In this document: positions 61,271 through 64,000 of the stretch, piece after piece
How the letters are laid out: every line of letters begins with the position of its first letter
How positions within the stretch are numbered: position 1 is the stretch's first letter
Source of the DNA: Acidiferrobacteraceae bacterium
Lineage (GTDB): Bacteria > Pseudomonadota > Gammaproteobacteria > Arenicellales > UBA868
NCBI GenBank assembly: GCA_002721105.1
Contig: PBJL01000030.1
Coordinates: 39,351-103,350, forward strand
Direction: 5' to 3'
Length of the DNA stretch: 64,000 nt
The notes under the pieces: generated by a model
Told to the model about the DNA's origin: nothing
Seen by the model: only the letters and a program-made list of their open reading frames with translations
Databases searched by the model: none
Program-made: the position numbers and the translations under genes

Positions 61271-63712
61271 TTAATGAGTACGCGCATAGTCATCTGCATC
61301 ATCTGTCGGTGAAGTCTGGCTTTTCGATTTAGTGGATACTGATTCTTCGGATTTTACTCCATCCGACATTGGAACATTTTCTAATGCGAGAGCGAAAATT
61401 TCGTCAATCCAACGGACAGCGACTATATCTAGACCTCGTTTGATATTCTTTGGAACTTCTACTAGCTCTTTCTCATTTTCTTTAGGAATCAAGACTGTTT
61501 TCAGTCCGCCTCGCTGCGCGGCTAAAAGTTTTTCTTTTAAACCTCCAATAGGCAGCACTTCTCCTCTAAGGGTAATCTCACCGGTCATGGCAACCTGAGA
61601 TAGAACTGGGATTTCCGTAATTGCAGAAAACATGGCAGTACACATACTAACTCCCGCGCTAGGGCCATCTTTCGGTGTTGCGCCCTCGGGAACATGAATA
61701 TGCACATCCTGTTTCTGAAAAAAGTCCGTATCGATCCCATATCTCTGACCCCTAGTACGAACAACGCTCATAGCGGCTTTAATAGACTCCTGCATCACTT
61801 CACCTAACTTGCCAGTATAGATATGATTTCCTTTTCCTGGCATTACCGCCGCTTCAATAGTCAAGAGTTCACCACCCACCTCTGTCCAAGCCAAGCCAGT
61901 CACTTGGCCCACGCGATTATTTTCTTCTGCTTTTCCGTAGCGATGACGACGAACCCCAAGATATTTATCGAGTCCACGACTTGAAACGGAAACTTTCGTT
62001 TCATCTTTAGCGAGCAACAAATGCTTAGTGACCTTTCTACATATTTTTGCAACCTCACGTTCAAGATTACGCACTCCTGCCTCGCGTGTATAATACCTTA
62101 CGATATCCTTAAGAGCACTCTTGGCTAAAGAAATTTCAGATGATTTTAATCCGTTATTGCTGACTTGCTTGGGAACGAGGTAGCGCGTCGCTATATTGAT
62201 CTTTTCTTCCTCTGTATATCCCGAGATTCGAATAATTTCCATTCTATCGAGCAAGGGAGCTGGAATATTTAAAGTATTTGCAGTTGCTATGAACATTACC
62301 TCTGATAAGTCGTAATCTACCTCTAGATAATGGTCACCAAAAGAGTGGTTCTGTTCGGGGTCTAAAACTTCTAGTAACGCTGAAGACGGATCTCCCCTAA
62401 AATCCATCGACATTTTATCAACCTCATCTAACATAAAAAGTGGGTTTCTAGTTTTAGCCTTTGCCAAGTTTTGAATAATTTTTCCCGGCAATGAACCAAT
62501 ATACGTGCGTCTGTGCCCGCGAATTTCAGCTTCATCCCGGACGCCACCTAAGGACATCCTCAAAAACTTTCTATTTGTGGCACGCGCTATAGATTCTCCG
62601 AGAGACGTTTTACCAACCCCCGGTGGACCTACCAAACACAAGATGGGTCCTTTTGCTTTATTAATCCTTTGTTGAACCGCCAAATACTCGAGAATACGCT
62701 CTTTAACCTTTTCTAATCCATAGTGATCATTTTCAAGAATCTGCTCTGCCTTAACGAGATCTTTAGATATGCGCGTCCTTTTCTTCCATGGCACCTGGAT
62801 TAACCAATCAATATAATTACGAACCACCGTTGCCTCTGCAGCCATTGGCGCCATCATTCGAAGCTTTTTTAGTTCGGACTCGGCTTTTTCATGCGCATCC
62901 TTAGGCATCCCAGCTTCATCAATTTTATGTTGCAGTTCCTCCAACTCATTAGGAGTCTCATCCATCTCACCAAGTTCGTTTTGAATAGCCTTCATCTGCT
63001 CATTTAGATAATATTCCCGCTGGCTTTTCTCCATCTGCTTTTTCACTCGCCCACGAATTCTTTTTTCAACCTGTAGCAGGTCGACCTCTGACTCTACTAT
63101 GCCTAGTAAATATTCCAACCTTTCTCGGTCATCAAAAATCTCGAGCACTTTCTGCTTTTCTTCATTTCTTAAATTTAAATGCCCAGCAATTGAATCGGCT
63201 AACCGCCCAGGCTCATTAACACTCGCTAACGAGGTCAGAACTTCCTGAGGCACTTTCGAATTAACTTTTACATACTTTTCAAACTGCTCCATTACCGTGC
63301 GTATTAGTGCTTCGGATTCCTTGTCTTCAATCTCATTGCTCACGATTGGTTGTGTGTCTACACTAAACATATCATCTGAATCTGCATACCCGACAATCAT
63401 CGCTCTAGAGACACCCTCCACCAAAACTTTTAGAGTTCCATCAGGTAACTTTAAAAGTTGAAGGATGTTTGCGACAGTGCCAACCTTGAATATTTTTTCT
63501 GAAGAAGGATCATCATCAGTAGCGTCATGTTGAGCGGCAAGAAAAACCTGCTTTCCACCCTCCATGGCGGCCTCTAGAGCTTTAATAGACTTTTCTCGCC
63601 CTACAAAAAGAGGGATTACCATATGTGGGAAAACTACTACATCTCTTAGCGGTAGCAACGAATAACGCGTGTGAACCTGAGGTTCTATTTCCGAATCAGT
63701 GTCTTCTGTCAT
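61271..63712 (-). CDS. lon: ATP-dependent protease Lon
   Basis: Cytosolic AAA+ serine protease that degrades abnormal and regulatory proteins. The 813-residue protein has the N-terminal substrate domain (RYSLLPLRDVVVFPHMVIPLF, residues 16-36), a coiled-coil region near 205-300, Walker A GPPGVGKTSLGES near 364, and Walker B/sensor with LFMLDEVDKM. The protease domain contains the catalytic Ser in PKDGPSAGVSM near 690. The Lys lies about 40 residues later (LPIGGLKEKLLAA). It follows clpX on the same strand with a 128-bp gap. Confidence 0.97.
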   Translation of the reverse strand: MTEDTDSEIEPQVHTRYSLLPLRDVVVFPHMVIPLFVGREKSIKALEAAMEGGKQVFLAAQHDATDDDPSSEKIFKVGTVANILQLLKLPDGTLKVLVEGVSRAMIVGYADSDDMFSVDTQPIVSNEIEDKESEALIRTVMEQFEKYVKVNSKVPQEVLTSLASVNEPGRLADSIAGHLNLRNEEKQKVLEIFDDRERLEYLLGIVESEVDLLQVEKRIRGRVKKQMEKSQREYYLNEQMKAIQNELGEMDETPNELEELQHKIDEAGMPKDAHEKAESELKKLRMMAPMAAEATVVRNYIDWLIQVPWKKRTRISKDLVKAEQILENDHYGLEKVKERILEYLAVQQRINKAKGPILCLVGPPGVGKTSLGESIARATNRKFLRMSLGGVRDEAEIRGHRRTYIGSLPGKIIQNLAKAKTRNPLFMLDEVDKMSMDFRGDPSSALLEVLDPEQNHSFGDHYLEVDYDLSEVMFIATANTLNIPAPLLDRMEIIRISGYTEEEKINIATRYLVPKQVSNNGLKSSEISLAKSALKDIVRYYTREAGVRNLEREVAKICRKVTKHLLLAKDETKVSVSSRGLDKYLGVRRHRYGKAEENNRVGQVTGLAWTEVGGELLTIEAAVMPGKGNHIYTGKLGEVMQESIKAAMSVVRTRGQRYGIDTDFFQKQDVHIHVPEGATPKDGPSAGVSMCTAMFSAITEIPVLSQVAMTGEITLRGEVLPIGGLKEKLLAAQRGGLKTVLIPKENEKELVEVPKNIKRGLDIVAVRWIDEIFALALENVPMSDGVKSEESVSTKSKSQTSPTDDADDYARTH

Positions 63713-63840
63713 TGTTATATATCAAATTTATAAATGGTTAAAATTGCTAGACGATAATTTTGTATCTCTTTTTTAAAATATGCGGTCGCAACATGGTATT
63801 TTCAACCATAATTTTATTTTTTTCTTCTCGAAATAGATTT

Positions 63841-64000
63841 TCAGGACTGTTGCGTTATTCTCGTTGTATCCTCGTAAACATAAAGTGGGCGCGATTCTTC
63901 TTCAATCACGCTCGCATCCACTATCACCTTGTGTACATTTTCTAACGAGGGAAGCTCAAACATAGTATCAAGTAGTGCTTTTTCAAGAATAGATCGTAAT
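63841..64000 (-). CDS. clpX: ATP-dependent Clp protease ATP-binding subunit ClpX (3' end only)
   Basis: Only the last 52 residues are in the window; the gene continues past 64000. The frame reads [18 protein letters not shown], then [18 protein letters not shown] and ends QQS. This is the ClpX C-terminal sensor-2/helical region (compare LRSIVEAALLDTMYDLPS in E. coli, from memory). Its place before lon is the standard clpX-lon order. Confidence 0.9.
   Translation of the reverse strand, partial: LRSILEKALLDTMFELPSLENVHKVIVDASVIEEESRPLYVYEDTTRITQQS

Noticed and set aside
63788..63812. ATGGT/ACCAT hairpin after clpX
   Set aside because: Five-base stem without a T-run on the clpX strand; not a reliable terminator.

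Overview
The window is ordinary protein-coding chromosome from a gammaproteobacterium, densely packed and moderately AT-rich (about 40% GC by eye). Several gene orders point there: pepA-holC-valS divergent from lptF-lptG; clpX-lon-hupB-tRNA-Val-tRNA-Asp-ppiD with fabI facing ppiD; xseB-ispA-dxs; fabA-fabB; rsmE-rsmJ. Metabolic genes (taurine desulfonation, dissimilatory-type ATP sulfurylase, lactate utilisation LutABC, corrinoid methyl transfer with formate-THF ligase) suggest a free-living, probably marine heterotroph or mixotroph that uses organosulfur and C1 compounds. I cannot name the genus. I see no phage, insertion sequence, CRISPR array, plasmid or rRNA operon.

Layout. 1-8.5 kb: 5' part of an uup-type ABC-F gene, an MFS transporter, greA, dapB, then a tight minus-strand unit of a four-cluster ferredoxin, an FAD oxidoreductase and moaA, followed by a flippase-like membrane protein and a GNAT enzyme. 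8.5-11.6 kb: parE, DUF3501 and rubrerythrin, the last behind a textbook PerR-type palindrome. 11.8-18.4 kb: isoprenoid genes xseB-ispA-dxs and ispG, interleaved with folE2 and a thiolase. 18.5-23.2 kb: fabA-fabB and lutABC. 23.3-31.4 kb: a minus-strand run of serA, serC, DUF1015, fhs, a corrinoid protein, a methyl-THF:corrinoid methyltransferase and DUF2797. 31.6-41 kb: FKBP isomerase, Trm112-like protein, sat, DAHP synthase, an EF-G-like GTPase, glnS, sohB and a gamma carbonic anhydrase. 41-47.8 kb: a taurine module (tpa, a small secreted protein, ald, xsc) divergent from mmsA. 47.8-64 kb: conserved housekeeping genes ending in the 3' end of clpX.

How parts fit together. Tpa, Ald and Xsc would convert taurine to acetyl phosphate, ammonium and sulfite. 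Sat, coded 9 kb away, is the kind of enzyme used with APS reductase to oxidise sulfite, although no apr gene is present here. SerA and SerC make phosphoserine. Fhs and the corrinoid pair link formate, THF and methyl-THF, either as part of a split methionine synthase or as the THF end of a methylated-amine demethylation route. LutABC oxidises lactate. The ferredoxin plus FAD protein match in size and order of domains the accessory subunits of a tungsten aldehyde:ferredoxin oxidoreductase, but no catalytic subunit is present in the window.

The most interesting points are the accessory AOR-like pair without its catalytic partner, the two-protein corrinoid module without methyl donor, acceptor or reactivase genes, DUF1015 embedded with serA/serC/fhs, and the 17-bp perfect PerR-like operator. 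Family assignments come from motif recognition and memory of family sequences; no search was run.
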